Positions 16,523-25,380 are shown, counted from the first letter of the stretch. The stretch: DNA of 64,000 bases from Flavobacterium ovatum (GCF_040703125.1 NZ_CP160035.1:2046001-2110000), one strand, 5' to 3'. Made by a program: numbers and translations. Notes: generated from the sequence alone by a model not told the origin.

Positions 16523-16550
16523 AAACCACTTAGATTGCGCTAAGTGGTTT
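16523..16550 (-). terminator. Terminator of the TPR membrane protein gene
   Basis: Perfect AAACCACTTAG (16523-16533) / CTAAGTGGTTT (16540-16550) stem, with a T-run on the minus strand. Confidence 0.8.
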
Positions 16551-16571
16551 GGTATATATAAGGAGTGGTGC

Positions 16572-17087
16572 TTACATTTTTTTCATTTGATCTTTCATCA
16601 TTTTGATTTGATCTTTTAGCATGCCTTGTTTGTCAAGTTTTTTGGCTTCGGTCAATAGGTTGGTAGCTTCTAGTTTGCGTCTTCTAGTCATGGCAACACC
16701 AGCAAGGTTTAGTTTTGCTACCGCCAAGTCCATGTCCATAGATAAACCTAGTTCGATTGCTTTTTTGAAATATTTCTCTGCTTGTGCTAAGTTGGTTTGC
16801 GAAAGCATGATTCCGTGTAGGTAATTAAAGTACCCTTGTTGTTTTTGAACCAAAGCTCCTTCTGGGTTTTTGATAAAAGAAAGCCATTTGGTAGCCCCTG
16901 GGAAATCTTGTTTTCTTAATTTTAAGAAAGCCAATAAGATGAATTCGTTTTTGAAATAAAAGAAAATAGGGAAGATAGTAAGTAGAATTAAGAAGATTCC
17001 GTTACCAATATTGTTCTCTGTAAATTGCCAAACGCTAGTAATTAGGATTAATCCAGCGATGATTAGTTTAATATTTTTGTGAAACAT
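16572..17087 (-). CDS. TPR-containing membrane protein
   Basis: Protein of 171 residues. Two closely spaced hydrophobic helices (about 7-22 and 28-47) anchor it in the inner membrane. The soluble remainder has tetratricopeptide-like helices (LAQAEKYFKKAIELGLSMDM, AKLNLAGVAMTRRRKLEATN) and a basic, methionine-rich tail (KMMKDQMKKM). It probably mediates protein contacts; partner unknown. Single gene, divergent from rpmH. Confidence 0.75.
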   Translation of the reverse strand: MFHKNIKLIIAGLILITSVWQFTENNIGNGIFLILLTIFPIFFYFKNEFILLAFLKLRKQDFPGATKWLSFIKNPEGALVQKQQGYFNYLHGIMLSQTNLAQAEKYFKKAIELGLSMDMDLAVAKLNLAGVAMTRRRKLEATNLLTEAKKLDKQGMLKDQIKMMKDQMKKM

Positions 17088-17304
17088 AAGTTGTGATTAT
17101 TTTTAAGTTCACAAAGATAGTAAAATCAATAGTATAGACGTTAAACAAAAGACAAATCTCTATAGGTGTTGATTATGAGGAAGTTTGGTACTTTGTTAGG
17201 TTAGTTTTGATGAAAAATAGGCTTGAAAAAGAGGGTAAACGGCTTAGTTTTAAACCCTAAAACAGTCTAGTTGTAACTTTATTGAAATATTTTTAAAAAA
17301 GGGC
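17088..17304. other. Divergent spacer upstream of rpmH
   Basis: AT-rich spacer with promoters for the divergent genes; apart from the rpmH promoter no distinct element was seen. Confidence 0.4.
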
Positions 17305-17334
17305 TTGGTAGAAAAAAAAGACTTTGTATATTTG
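17305..17334 (+). promoter_or_regulatory. rpmH promoter (-33 TTG, -7 TATATTTG)
   Basis: TTGG at 17305-17308 and TATATTTG at 17327-17334, with 19 bases between TTG and TA, a textbook Bacteroidetes sigma-A promoter. The leader to the ATG is about 50 bases. Confidence 0.8.
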
Positions 17335-17390
17335 CACTCGGTTTCAAAAGAACACTAAGACATATAAATAAGATTTAAAGATACAAAGCA

Positions 17391-17552
17391 ATGAGCAAAA
17401 GAACGTTTCAACCATCGAAAAGAAAAAGAAGAAATAAGCACGGATTTATGGACAGAATGGCTTCTGCGAATGGAAGAAAAGTTCTTGCTAGAAGAAGAGC
17501 TAAAGGAAGACATAAATTGACTGTTTCTTGTGACCCAAGACACAAAAAATAA
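17391..17552 (+). CDS. rpmH: 50S ribosomal protein L34
   Basis: A 53-residue basic protein, [20 protein letters not shown]..., ending CDPRHKK. The sequence is the classic L34: the KRTFQPS start, the HGFMDRMA core and the [11 protein letters not shown] segment. It is a component of the large ribosomal subunit. Its promoter is clear and a terminator follows directly, so it is transcribed alone. It is not next to dnaA or rnpA, as it is in many bacteria. Confidence 0.98.
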   Translation: MSKRTFQPSKRKRRNKHGFMDRMASANGRKVLARRRAKGRHKLTVSCDPRHKK

Positions 17553-17571
17553 TGTTTTAATTAACATACAT

Positions 17572-17604
17572 AAGGCGTTACTTTTTTTAGTATCGCCTTT
17601 TTTT
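17572..17604 (+). terminator. rpmH terminator
   Basis: AAGGCG (17572-17577) / CGCCTT (17594-17599) stem, extended by inner TACT/AGTA pairing, then a T-run. Confidence 0.8.
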
Positions 17605-17695
17605 ATACCTAGTCGGGTAAAACTTATTGAACGTATTTGTTTTTAAGATTTTAGCCGAGAAATATTTATAAAACACACCTTTTAATTATATAAAA

Positions 17696-20548
17696 ATGCC
17701 GAAAGACACATCAATTAAATCCGTTTTAATAATAGGTTCAGGTCCAATTGTTATTGGTCAAGCTTGTGAATTTGATTACGCAGGATCTCAATCTGCAAGA
17801 TCCATTCGTGAGGAAGGAATAGAAGTTATCTTGATTAACTCTAACCCTGCAACTATTATGACCGATCCATCTATGGCGGATCATATTTATTTGAAGCCTT
17901 TAACTACCAAATCAATTATTGAAATCCTTAAGGAACATCCTCAAATTGATTCTGTTTTGCCTACAATGGGAGGACAAACAGCTTTGAACTTATGTTTGGA
18001 AGCAGATGAAAAAGGGATTTGGAAAGATTTTGGAGTAAAAATGATTGGTGTTGATGTGAACGCCATAAATATTACCGAAGATAGAGAGCAGTTCAAACAA
18101 TTGCTTCAAAAAATTGGAGTTCCTACTGCACCTGCAGAAATTTGTACTTCGTACCTAAGAGGAAAAGAAATTGCTCAAGAATATGGTTTTCCATTAGTAA
18201 TTCGTCCTTCCTTTACTTTAGGAGGAACAGGTGGAGCTGTAGTGTACAAAGCAGAAGATTTTGATAAATTATTGACTCAAGGTTTGGAGGCTTCTCCAAT
18301 TCACGAAGTCTTGATTGACAAAGCCTTGATGGGATGGAAAGAATACGAATTGGAGTTATTAAGAGATAAAAATGACAACGTAGTAATTATCTGTTCGATC
18401 GAAAACATGGACCCAATGGGAATCCATACTGGAGATTCGATTACAGTGGCGCCTGCGATGACATTGTCTGATACTACTTTCCAAAAATTACGTGATTACG
18501 CGATCTTAATGATGCGTAGTATTGGTAATTTTGCTGGAGGTTGTAACGTACAGTTCGCTGTGTCACCAGACGAAAAAGAAGATATCGTTGCGATTGAAAT
18601 CAATCCTCGTGTATCTCGTTCTTCTGCATTGGCATCTAAAGCTACTGGTTACCCGATTGCAAAAATCGCTACCAAATTGGCTTTAGGATACAACCTAGAC
18701 GAATTGCAAAACCAAATTACAAAATCGACTTCGGCTTTGTTCGAACCGACTTTGGATTATGTGATTGTAAAAATTCCACGTTGGAACTTTGATAAATTCG
18801 AAGGTTCAGACAGAACTTTAGGAATTCAAATGAAATCGGTAGGAGAGGTAATGGGAATTGGACGTTCGTTCCAAGAAGCATTGCACAAAGCAACGCAATC
18901 CTTAGAGATCAAACGTAACGGTTTGGGAGCTGACGGAAAAGGATACACCAACTACGAGCAAGTAATTGAGAAATTAACCAATGCAAGTTGGGACCGTGTA
19001 TTTGTGATTTACGATGCGATTGCAATGGGAATTCCGTTGAGCCGTATTCACGAAATCACAAAAATTGATATGTGGTTCTTGAAACAATACGAGGAACTTT
19101 ACACACTTGAAAAAGAAATTTCTAAATATACAGTTGCAACTTTACCAAGAGAATTGTTGTTAGAAGCGAAACAAAAAGGTTTTGCTGACAGGCAGATTGC
19201 ACACATGATAAAATGTTTGGAAAGCGAAGTACACACTTTGCGTATGGACAAAAACATCAACCGTGTGTTCAAATTGGTAGATACTTGTGCGGCTGAGTTT
19301 GAAGCTAAAACACCATATTACTATTCTACTTTTGAGGCAGAAATCGAAACTGCTGACGGAAAACGTTATGTAGACAACGAAAGCATTGTAACAGAGAAAA
19401 AGAAAGTCGTAGTTTTAGGTTCTGGACCAAACAGAATTGGACAAGGAATTGAATTTGATTACTCTTGTGTACACGGAGTTTTGGCTGCCAAAGAATGTGG
19501 ATACGAAACAATCATGATCAACTGTAACCCAGAAACGGTTTCTACCGATTTTGATACAGCGGATAAATTATACTTTGAACCAGTATTTTGGGAGCATATC
19601 TACGACATCATCCAACACGAAAAACCAGAAGGTGTAATCGTGCAGTTAGGTGGTCAAACGGCTCTTAAATTAGCTGAAAAGTTATCTAAATACGGAATAA
19701 AAATCATCGGAACTAGTTTTGATGCACTAGATTTAGCAGAAGATAGAGGACGTTTCTCTGACTTGTTGACCGAGTTAGAAATTCCGTTCCCACAGTTTGG
19801 AATCGCAGAAACTGCTGACGAAGCTTCGGCTTTGGCAGATACTTTAGACTTTCCATTATTGATTCGTCCTTCTTACGTATTAGGTGGTCAAGGAATGAAA
19901 ATTGTAATCAACAAACAAGAATTGGAAGAGCACGTAGTAAACTTGCTTAAGACAATTCCTGGAAATAAATTACTGTTAGACCACTACCTTGATGGTGCGA
20001 TTGAAGCAGAAGCAGATGCAATTTGCGACGGTGAAAACGTGTACATCATCGGAATCATGGAGCATATCGAGCCTTGTGGAGTGCACTCTGGAGACAGTAA
20101 CGCAACTTTGCCTCCTTTTAACTTAGGTGAGTTTGTAATGCAACAAATTAAAGATCATACTAAGAAAATTGCTTTGGGACTGAAAACTGTTGGTTTAATC
20201 AACATTCAGTTTGCAATAAAAGATGAAACGGTTTACATCATCGAAGCCAATCCAAGAGCGTCTCGTACGGTGCCGTTTATTGCCAAAGCATACGGCGAGC
20301 CTTATGTGAACTACGCTACCAAAGTAATGTTAGGGCACAATAAAGTAACCGATTTTACTTTCAACCCGCAATTAAAAGGATTCGCAATCAAGCAACCGGT
20401 TTTCTCTTTCAGCAAATTCCCGAATGTGAACAAAGCACTAGGGCCAGAGATGAAATCAACAGGAGAAAGCATCTTGTTTATCGATGACTTAAAAGACGAC
20501 CAATTCTATGAATTGTACTCTAGAAGAAAAATGTACTTGAGTAAATAA
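17696..20548 (+). CDS. carB: Carbamoyl-phosphate synthase large subunit
   Basis: Protein of 950 residues that makes carbamoyl phosphate from bicarbonate, ammonia and two ATP for pyrimidines and arginine. The two homologous ATP-grasp halves are visible: each has the dinucleotide-like start (IGSGPIVIGQACEFDYAGSQ; LGSGPNRIGQGIEFDYSCVH), a GGQTAL motif and a glycine-rich loop (LGGTGGAVV; LGGQGMKIV). Typical enterobacterial CarB is about 1,070 residues; this one stops right after the second synthetase domain (KSTGESILFIDDLKDDQFYE), so the C-terminal MGS-like allosteric domain is missing. I believe this short form is normal for flavobacteria. carA is not in the window. Confidence 0.97.
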   Translation: MPKDTSIKSVLIIGSGPIVIGQACEFDYAGSQSARSIREEGIEVILINSNPATIMTDPSMADHIYLKPLTTKSIIEILKEHPQIDSVLPTMGGQTALNLCLEADEKGIWKDFGVKMIGVDVNAINITEDREQFKQLLQKIGVPTAPAEICTSYLRGKEIAQEYGFPLVIRPSFTLGGTGGAVVYKAEDFDKLLTQGLEASPIHEVLIDKALMGWKEYELELLRDKNDNVVIICSIENMDPMGIHTGDSITVAPAMTLSDTTFQKLRDYAILMMRSIGNFAGGCNVQFAVSPDEKEDIVAIEINPRVSRSSALASKATGYPIAKIATKLALGYNLDELQNQITKSTSALFEPTLDYVIVKIPRWNFDKFEGSDRTLGIQMKSVGEVMGIGRSFQEALHKATQSLEIKRNGLGADGKGYTNYEQVIEKLTNASWDRVFVIYDAIAMGIPLSRIHEITKIDMWFLKQYEELYTLEKEISKYTVATLPRELLLEAKQKGFADRQIAHMIKCLESEVHTLRMDKNINRVFKLVDTCAAEFEAKTPYYYSTFEAEIETADGKRYVDNESIVTEKKKVVVLGSGPNRIGQGIEFDYSCVHGVLAAKECGYETIMINCNPETVSTDFDTADKLYFEPVFWEHIYDIIQHEKPEGVIVQLGGQTALKLAEKLSKYGIKIIGTSFDALDLAEDRGRFSDLLTELEIPFPQFGIAETADEASALADTLDFPLLIRPSYVLGGQGMKIVINKQELEEHVVNLLKTIPGNKLLLDHYLDGAIEAEADAICDGENVYIIGIMEHIEPCGVHSGDSNATLPPFNLGEFVMQQIKDHTKKIALGLKTVGLINIQFAIKDETVYIIEANPRASRTVPFIAKAYGEPYVNYATKVMLGHNKVTDFTFNPQLKGFAIKQPVFSFSKFPNVNKALGPEMKSTGESILFIDDLKDDQFYELYSRRKMYLSK

Positions 20549-20566
20549 TCTCAAATCATAAATACC

Positions 20567-20599
20567 AAAATAGGCTGTCTCACAAGGACAGCCTATTTT
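20567..20599 (+). terminator. carB terminator
   Basis: Perfect 13-bp stem 20567-20579 / 20587-20599 (core TAGGCTGTC) followed by a T-run. Confidence 0.85.
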
Positions 20600-20649
20600 T
20601 TTGCTCTTATTTGAAAGATTAGGAGCGAATGATTTGGCTTTTTTTGGAG

Positions 20650-20735
20650 ACATAGTTCCCGCTTTCCGTTTCAATCTTGTGGGGGCAAAAGCCAAGCCCC
20701 CACAAGGATTTCCACTTCAATCGGGGCTAAGGGAG
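20650..20735. repeat. Structured intergenic element with GC-rich hairpin
   Basis: CTTGTGGGGGC (20676-20686) / GCCCCCACAAG (20696-20706) form a perfect 11-bp hairpin. It is bracketed by TTTCCGTTTCAATC on the left and TTTCCACTTCAATC on the right, a partial direct repeat. The GC content is far above the surroundings. It has the look of the dispersed GC-rich elements seen in flavobacteria. Confidence 0.45.
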
Positions 20736-20773
20736 GTAGATTGTTTCTTTTTTTGGAGATATAGTAAAATGTT

Positions 20774-20870
20774 TTTAACTGCAAAGGACGCAAAGTAGTA
20801 CGCAAAGTTCGCAAAGCTTTGCGTTCCTAGCGTTTTTATAGAAAGGGTAAAATCAACCTTTGCGGTTAAA
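20774..20870. repeat. 97-bp 'GCAAAG' inverted-repeat element
   Basis: Terminal inverted repeats TTTAACTGCAAAGG (20774-20787) and CCTTTGCGGTTAAA (20857-20870) match at 13 of 14 positions. The interior has direct GCAAAG repeats (ACGCAAAGTTCGCAAAG) and a palindromic GCAAAGCTTTGC. It resembles the CGCAAAG motif of the other dispersed repeats. Non-coding. Confidence 0.6.
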
Positions 20871-20908
20871 CCTCACCAGCTATTTCTCAAAACCTGTGGC
20901 AAAAATGA

Positions 20909-20940
20909 TTTGAACCTTAAACTGAAAAAAGGTATTTTTG
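20909..20940 (+). promoter_or_regulatory. Promoter of the acetyltransferase gene
   Basis: TTTG (20909-20912) and TATTTTTG (20933-20940) with a 20-base spacer fit the Bacteroidetes promoter and place transcription start before the ATG at 20973. Confidence 0.7.
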
Positions 20941-20972
20941 ACATTCTTAATAATACAAAAAGTAAAAACAGC

Positions 20973-21419
20973 ATGAACATAGTTTGGCAAATAAAATCCT
21001 TTGAAGCATTAACAGTAAACGAACTCTATGATATGCTCCAACTACGTTCTGAAGTATTTGTAGTAGAGCAAAACTGTGTCTATTTAGACATTGACGGCAA
21101 AGACAAACTAGGACTGCATTTAATCGGTACATTCGATGGTAAAATAGTAGCTTGTTCAAGACTATTCAAACCCGGAATATCATTCGATAATGCATCAATT
21201 GGTCGTGTAGTGGTTGGAGTCCAATATCGAGATAAAAAATGGGGACATGATTTAATGCGGGAATCGATTGCTGGAATTCAGCAGCATTTTGGCGAAAGCA
21301 AAATAACAATTGGTGCACAATTGTACCTCAAAAAATTCTACGAGTCACACGGTTTTGTGCAATCAAGCGAAATGTATTTGGAAGATGATATTCCGCATAT
21401 CGACATGAAGAGGGAGTAG
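20973..21419 (+). CDS. ElaA-type GNAT acetyltransferase
   Basis: Protein of 148 residues with the ElaA pattern of the GNAT fold: WQIKSFEALTVNELYDMLQL, RSEVFVVEQNCVYLDIDGKD, IGRVVVGVQYR for acetyl-CoA binding, and FYESHGFVQSSEMYLEDDIP. It presumably N-acetylates a small molecule or protein using acetyl-CoA; the substrate is unknown. The start at MNIVWQ fits family length; a longer reading from 20910 would begin upstream of the promoter's own -7 element. Convergent with the toxin-antitoxin pair. Confidence 0.88.
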   Translation: MNIVWQIKSFEALTVNELYDMLQLRSEVFVVEQNCVYLDIDGKDKLGLHLIGTFDGKIVACSRLFKPGISFDNASIGRVVVGVQYRDKKWGHDLMRESIAGIQQHFGESKITIGAQLYLKKFYESHGFVQSSEMYLEDDIPHIDMKRE

Positions 21420-21420
21420 T

Positions 21421-21711
21421 TTATAACGAAAGCTTGCCTATATCTTGGTAGTTATTCCAAAATCGTAAAAGTTCAATTTTGTTGCTGTGAAGGCGGTAGT
21501 ATAGTGTTATTTGTTTTAATACTGGAACTTGAAAAGTATTTTTATGTAAGGTAGGTTTGAAAGTAGTATTGTTTTTGGAAAGCAAATCTATTAGTTCGTC
21601 TACTTTATCGATAAAACGATAAACTTCTTTAGTAGTCCATTCTTTTTCTAGGTATTCAATATTGTTCCAATAATCAATTTTAGCAGGTTCAGACCAATAA
21701 ATAGTTGTCAT
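21421..21711 (-). CDS. RelE/ParE-family toxin
   Basis: Protein of 96 residues. TTIYWSEPAKIDYWNNIEYL, the helix ending in KVDELIDLLSKN and the strand KIELLRFWNNYQD are typical of the ParE/RelE superfamily, whose members poison gyrase or cleave ribosome-bound mRNA. It follows the small upstream gene with a 3-base gap, the usual antitoxin-toxin order. Which activity it has cannot be deduced; the catalytic residues of RelE are not obvious, so a ParE-like role is possible. Confidence 0.8.
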   Translation of the reverse strand: MTTIYWSEPAKIDYWNNIEYLEKEWTTKEVYRFIDKVDELIDLLSKNNTTFKPTLHKNTFQVPVLKQITLYYRLHSNKIELLRFWNNYQDIGKLSL

Positions 21712-21714
21712 AAC

Positions 21715-21960
21715 TTATCGGTTGTAAAGATGTGGGAAACGTTTTTTTGTTTCTTCCATTACTGTATTATGTGGGGTTGTTCCTTCTGTTTTTATAGACT
21801 CCAAAGCCTCGTCAATTGCTTTTTTTTGTAAATCAGAAAGTAAACAAGTTTCTGAAGAACTCATTATAGCTTTTAATTTTTCAACAAGAGAAATATCTTC
21901 TAACTGGCTTATCCAGTTAATGATATTTAGTTTATCTTTTTGTAATTGTTGTGTATCCAT
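21715..21960 (-). CDS. Antitoxin of a RelE/ParE-type module
   Basis: Protein of 81 residues, helical and acidic, MDTQQLQKDKLNIINWISQL..., with DLQKKAIDEALESIKTEG followed by a tail ending in KKRFPHLYNR. This pattern is seen in antitoxins paired with ParE-like toxins in Bacteroidota. It is inferred to bind the toxin encoded 3 bases downstream and to repress the operon. Confidence 0.72.
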   Translation of the reverse strand: MDTQQLQKDKLNIINWISQLEDISLVEKLKAIMSSSETCLLSDLQKKAIDEALESIKTEGTTPHNTVMEETKKRFPHLYNR

Positions 21961-22557
21961 AATAGTTTAGTTTATGATTTGCTTTCCTAAATTAAGTCAT
22001 TTTGTTGATGGTAAAAAATAGTTTCCTATAAAAGTTCTATTTAGATTTCAGCTGTAATACTATGATTATGAGGAGTAATAATAGCTCTTCAATATTGTTT
22101 AATACAAAGATACAAACCTTTTTTTAAAAAATACTTGAATCAAGTGTTGAGGGACATATTAAGTTAACCATTCGTCAGTTCGAATGTCCGCCTCGGCGGA
22201 CGCGATAGCTTTTTTAATAAAATGTATCGAGAACGGCATTGATTGTAGCTTCTCGATATATTTTGTTATAGTATAGCTATCGCATTACTATAACAAAACA
22301 CTCGAAGTGACGGTAGAAAACCTAAAACCTATGAAACATTTCAACCCTTGATTCGCATAAAATACCATCATGTAGTTTTTGACTACTAGCTTAATCATCT
22401 AAAAATACTCTCCAAATATTAATTAAGTTAATCAACATTTTTAGTAAATGATGTAAATCATTTTTTCCTAAAGTAAATAAGAGCTATTTTTGAAAACCAC
22501 AATTGGTTTACCAGTTGTAAGCTAACAAACTATTAATAACCAAATAGAATTAAGTTT
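21961..22557. other. Intergenic region with palindromic element and operator-like dyad
   Basis: About 600 non-coding bases. They hold a palindromic repeat element (22173-22312, described separately) and a perfect dyad AAATGAT-GTAA-ATCATTT (22446-22463) about 95 bases before the lyase ATG, a possible operator. A CCGCCTCGGCGG hairpin (22189-22200) lies within the element. Confidence 0.5.
22173..22312. repeat. Palindromic 'CGTCANTTCGARTG' element, copy A
   Basis: Outer arms CGTCAGTTCGAATG (22173-22186) and CACTCGAAGTGACG (22299-22312) match at 12 of 14. Inside are TGTATCGAGAA (22223-22233) / TTCTCGATATA (22250-22260) and a perfect 13-bp hairpin (22261-22273 / 22286-22298). Copies B (30901-31038) and C (partial, 13092) share the outer and GTATCGAGAA motifs. 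Confidence 0.7.
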
Positions 22558-23724
22558 ATGAAAAAAATAATTATTGCTCTAACGTTATTTACGTTAGGCA
22601 GCACCCAAGCACAGGTTTGTATTTGGAACATGAAAAGTCTGGATAAAGCCAAAGCATCAAACAGCGAAGAAGTACGCTCCATCATTCGTGATGCCGATAA
22701 AATGTTATCCAAAACCATTATAACGGTAGTAGATAAGGAAATGACTCCATCCAGCGGTGACAAGCATGACTACATGAGTATGGGACGTTATTGGTGGCCA
22801 GATCCAGCAAAAGCAGATGGATTACCATACATCCGAAAAGATGGGGTTTCCAATCCTGAAATCGAAAAGTTAGATCGTTACCCTTTAGGTGATTTCGGAA
22901 AAGGTGTAGAAACACTTTCATTGGCATATTACCTGACAGCAGACGAAAAGTACGCGAAAAAAGCAGTAGAAAATTTAAAAATTTGGTTTGTCAATGAAAA
23001 AACCAAAATGAATCCCAATATGAATTATGGTCAAACCATACCTGGTATCAGAAATGGATTAGGTAGAGGAGAAGGCGTTCTAGATACGTATACTTTTGTA
23101 GAAATGCTGGATGGAGTCGAGTTGCTTAAAAAATCGAAGTCTTTTACTGCTACTGACCAAAATGCTATAAAAGAATGGTTTACAACTTATGTGAATTGGT
23201 TACTAACATCTTCAGTTGCAAAAGAAGAGCAAGATGCTAAAAACAACCACGGAACCGCTTTTGATGTACAGTTGGCTCGTTATGGATTGTTTGTAGGGAA
23301 TATGGATTTAGCTAAAATAATAGTAAATGACTTTCCACAAAAAAGGTTGTTTAGCCAAATTCAGCCCGATGGTTCACAACCTTTAGAATTAGCTAGAACA
23401 ACAGCTTTGGGGTATTCGACCTTCAATTTGACTCACTTTTTGGACATGCGCCAAATTGGGAAAGTCTTGAACATTGATTTATTAGACGCAAAATCCGAAG
23501 ATGGAAGGAGTATTTTTAAGGCAATTGAGTTTTTAAATCAGTATATCAATAAACCTGCAACGGCATTTCCGTACCAGCAAATAAAAGATTGGGATGGGGT
23601 TCAAGAAAAACTATGTTGGCAGTTGTATCGTGTAGATCAAATGCTATCAAAACCAAGGTATGCAAAATACTACCATGAAAAATTAAAGTCTGGTAAAAAG
23701 AATACCGAATCTATTTTATACTAG
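22558..23724 (+). CDS. Alginate lyase-family polysaccharide lyase
   Basis: Protein of 388 residues with a signal peptide (MKKIIIALTLFTLGSTQAQ), so exported. It matches the alginate-lyase (alpha/alpha-barrel) superfamily: SSGDKHDYMSMGRYWWPDP, NPEIEKLDRYPLG, AYYLTADEKYAKKAVENL and AKNNHGTAFDVQLARYGLF with a conserved Asn-His. The pattern is closest to what I know of family PL38 (glucuronan- or alginate-active), but I cannot fix the substrate. It stands alone, without SusCD or other CAZymes next to it. Confidence 0.82.
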   Translation: MKKIIIALTLFTLGSTQAQVCIWNMKSLDKAKASNSEEVRSIIRDADKMLSKTIITVVDKEMTPSSGDKHDYMSMGRYWWPDPAKADGLPYIRKDGVSNPEIEKLDRYPLGDFGKGVETLSLAYYLTADEKYAKKAVENLKIWFVNEKTKMNPNMNYGQTIPGIRNGLGRGEGVLDTYTFVEMLDGVELLKKSKSFTATDQNAIKEWFTTYVNWLLTSSVAKEEQDAKNNHGTAFDVQLARYGLFVGNMDLAKIIVNDFPQKRLFSQIQPDGSQPLELARTTALGYSTFNLTHFLDMRQIGKVLNIDLLDAKSEDGRSIFKAIEFLNQYINKPATAFPYQQIKDWDGVQEKLCWQLYRVDQMLSKPRYAKYYHEKLKSGKKNTESILY

Positions 23725-23725
23725 T

Positions 23726-23769
23726 AAAAAGACAAAGCCCTGAATTGATGTTCAGGGCTTTGTCTTTTT
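23726..23769. terminator. Strong bidirectional terminator
   Basis: Perfect 19-bp inverted repeat 23726-23744 / 23751-23769 (core GACAAAGCCCTGAA) with A- and T-runs, between convergent genes. Confidence 0.9.
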
Positions 23770-23783
23770 ATTTAGTTTGTAAT

Positions 23784-24386
23784 TTACGCTGGAGTTTTTA
23801 GATCTCCTAGGAAAGGTCTATAGGCATAATAATGCAATACTTCTTCGATAGCAATTTTGAAGGCTTGATTTATAGGGACTTTTATAACAGCAAGTCTGTT
23901 GTCAATTTGAAACAATTGCATATAATAATCTGTAAAAAGAGGAATATAGAGTCCTTTATTTATTGCTTCTAAAGCATTGTTGTAGTTTTCTTGTTGGTTT
24001 TCTTTTATTAAAGAGCAAGTGACGATACTTGATTTTCCATTTTTATCTTTCGTACCTGCATAGCCAAAAAGTCGGCAAATTAATCCACGATAGTGATAGT
24101 CACTACAAGTACCATTAATGTTGTCAGATATAGAATTTGGTTGGTACAAAAAACAGGAACTATCCGTTTTGGTACTAATAGCTTCTAGGGTGGATTCTGC
24201 TTTGCCTTCTATAAATAAATGAAGTGCCCAAGGTAAAAACTCCAAGGGAGAAGCGTCTATATTTGGAGTAGTACAGCATTTACCGCAACCACTGGAACAC
24301 TGTATCTTAGTTTCCGATTTGAAAGTAGTGATTTCACTTTCAAGACGAGCAAACAATTGTTCTACTAATTTCACTTTACTTTCCAT
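23784..24386 (-). CDS. YkgJ-family cysteine-cluster protein
   Basis: Protein of 200 residues. The N-terminal motif CSSGCGKCC plus later cysteines (SSCFL, TCSDYHYRGLICRLFGYAG, VTCS) fits the YkgJ / UPF0153 family, thought to bind Zn or an Fe-S cluster; function unknown in general. ATG start; no operon partner. Confidence 0.8.
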   Translation of the reverse strand: MESKVKLVEQLFARLESEITTFKSETKIQCSSGCGKCCTTPNIDASPLEFLPWALHLFIEGKAESTLEAISTKTDSSCFLYQPNSISDNINGTCSDYHYRGLICRLFGYAGTKDKNGKSSIVTCSLIKENQQENYNNALEAINKGLYIPLFTDYYMQLFQIDNRLAVIKVPINQAFKIAIEEVLHYYAYRPFLGDLKTPA

Positions 24387-24488
24387 ACCTATTCCATTTT
24401 GTGCAAAGTAAGTTATTTACAATGTGGTATTGCTTTAAAATCGCTTTAATTATGACTAAATAATTATCGTAACTTAATAAGTAAAATT

Positions 24489-24524
24489 AAAAGCCCCGAT
24501 TTTTTTTTGATTTTCGGGGCTTTT
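24489..24524 (-). terminator. Terminator of the decayed lipoprotein gene
   Basis: AAAAGCCCCGA (24489-24499) / TCGGGGCTTTT (24514-24524), still intact downstream of the pseudogene. Confidence 0.75.
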
Positions 24525-24532
24525 TGATTTAG

Positions 24533-25380
24533 TCGATGGCAACAGAGAGAATAGTTTTGCCAGCGAAATCATCTTCGTTATTTGCGAAAAAGTAAAAATA
24601 TACTTTTGATTATCAACTGTAAATTTATAGTCCCTCATTGTTGAGGTGGTACTGCTTCTTTTCGTATAAGTGGTCCCTAGCTTGTTAACAACATTTGTCA
24701 TCGTATATAACACGTTGTCAATTGTCCAACCATTTCCTATTGCATATGGATATTTAGTATAATATGATTTTGTACCGTTACTTAATGTAGAGGAGAAATT
24801 TGCAGCAAAGACTCTTGCGTAAGTTACTAACTTAGTACTCTTTACAACAATAAAACTGATGCCTTTTAAAGGATATTCCCAACTTTATAAAAGAGGTGAA
24901 GTTCCTGTTAATTCAATTTTTGCTTCTGGTTCTCCTAGAAGCTTTACTATTTTATCTGAATTGTCTACATTTACGGTAATCCCCTCAACAGTTTTGAAAT
25001 TTAAAATTCCGTGTTGATAAAAATTAACGTCTACATATTTAAATTGAGTATGAGATCCATTTTTTAATTCAGCATATAATTTTACATAGAGTAGCTTCAC
25101 TACTAGAAACCTCAAAGGCTGTATTCGTTACTCTTTTGATTGTAACTTTAGAATTAGTAGTAGTCAAATTTGTTTCTGTGTAACCATTTCCTTCAAGGGA
25201 AACAACAATTGGTTCTTCGATATAAACATCTTTTTTATTTGCTGTTACTGATGTAAAAATAACATCTGGATCTTTGTCACTAGAAGACAGGAAGAAAAAA
25301 AAATAACCGTCATGGCTACTAATAAGGCACAATTTAATTTTTTTATTTTGTATTTGGTTGGTGTAATTGGTGCCAAACGT
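24533..25380 (-). pseudogene. Decayed lipoprotein gene (frameshifts and a stop)
   Basis: The minus strand can be pieced together across frames. An N-terminal lipoprotein signal (KKLNCALLVAMTVIFFSSC) runs into a different frame after a T9 homopolymer at about 25295-25305 (SSSDKDPDVIFTSVTANKKD). A second shift lies near 25085-25100. The frame then continues (YAELKNGSHTQFKYVDVNFY) to an in-frame TAA at 24885-24887, and the same frame resumes beyond it (SWEYPLKGISFIVVKST). A last shift near 24600 is needed to reach the natural end (FANNEDDFAGKTILSVAID). The intact protein would be about 270 residues; the mature part resembles no family I can name. No in-frame ATG was found at the start either. 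Confidence 0.75.
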
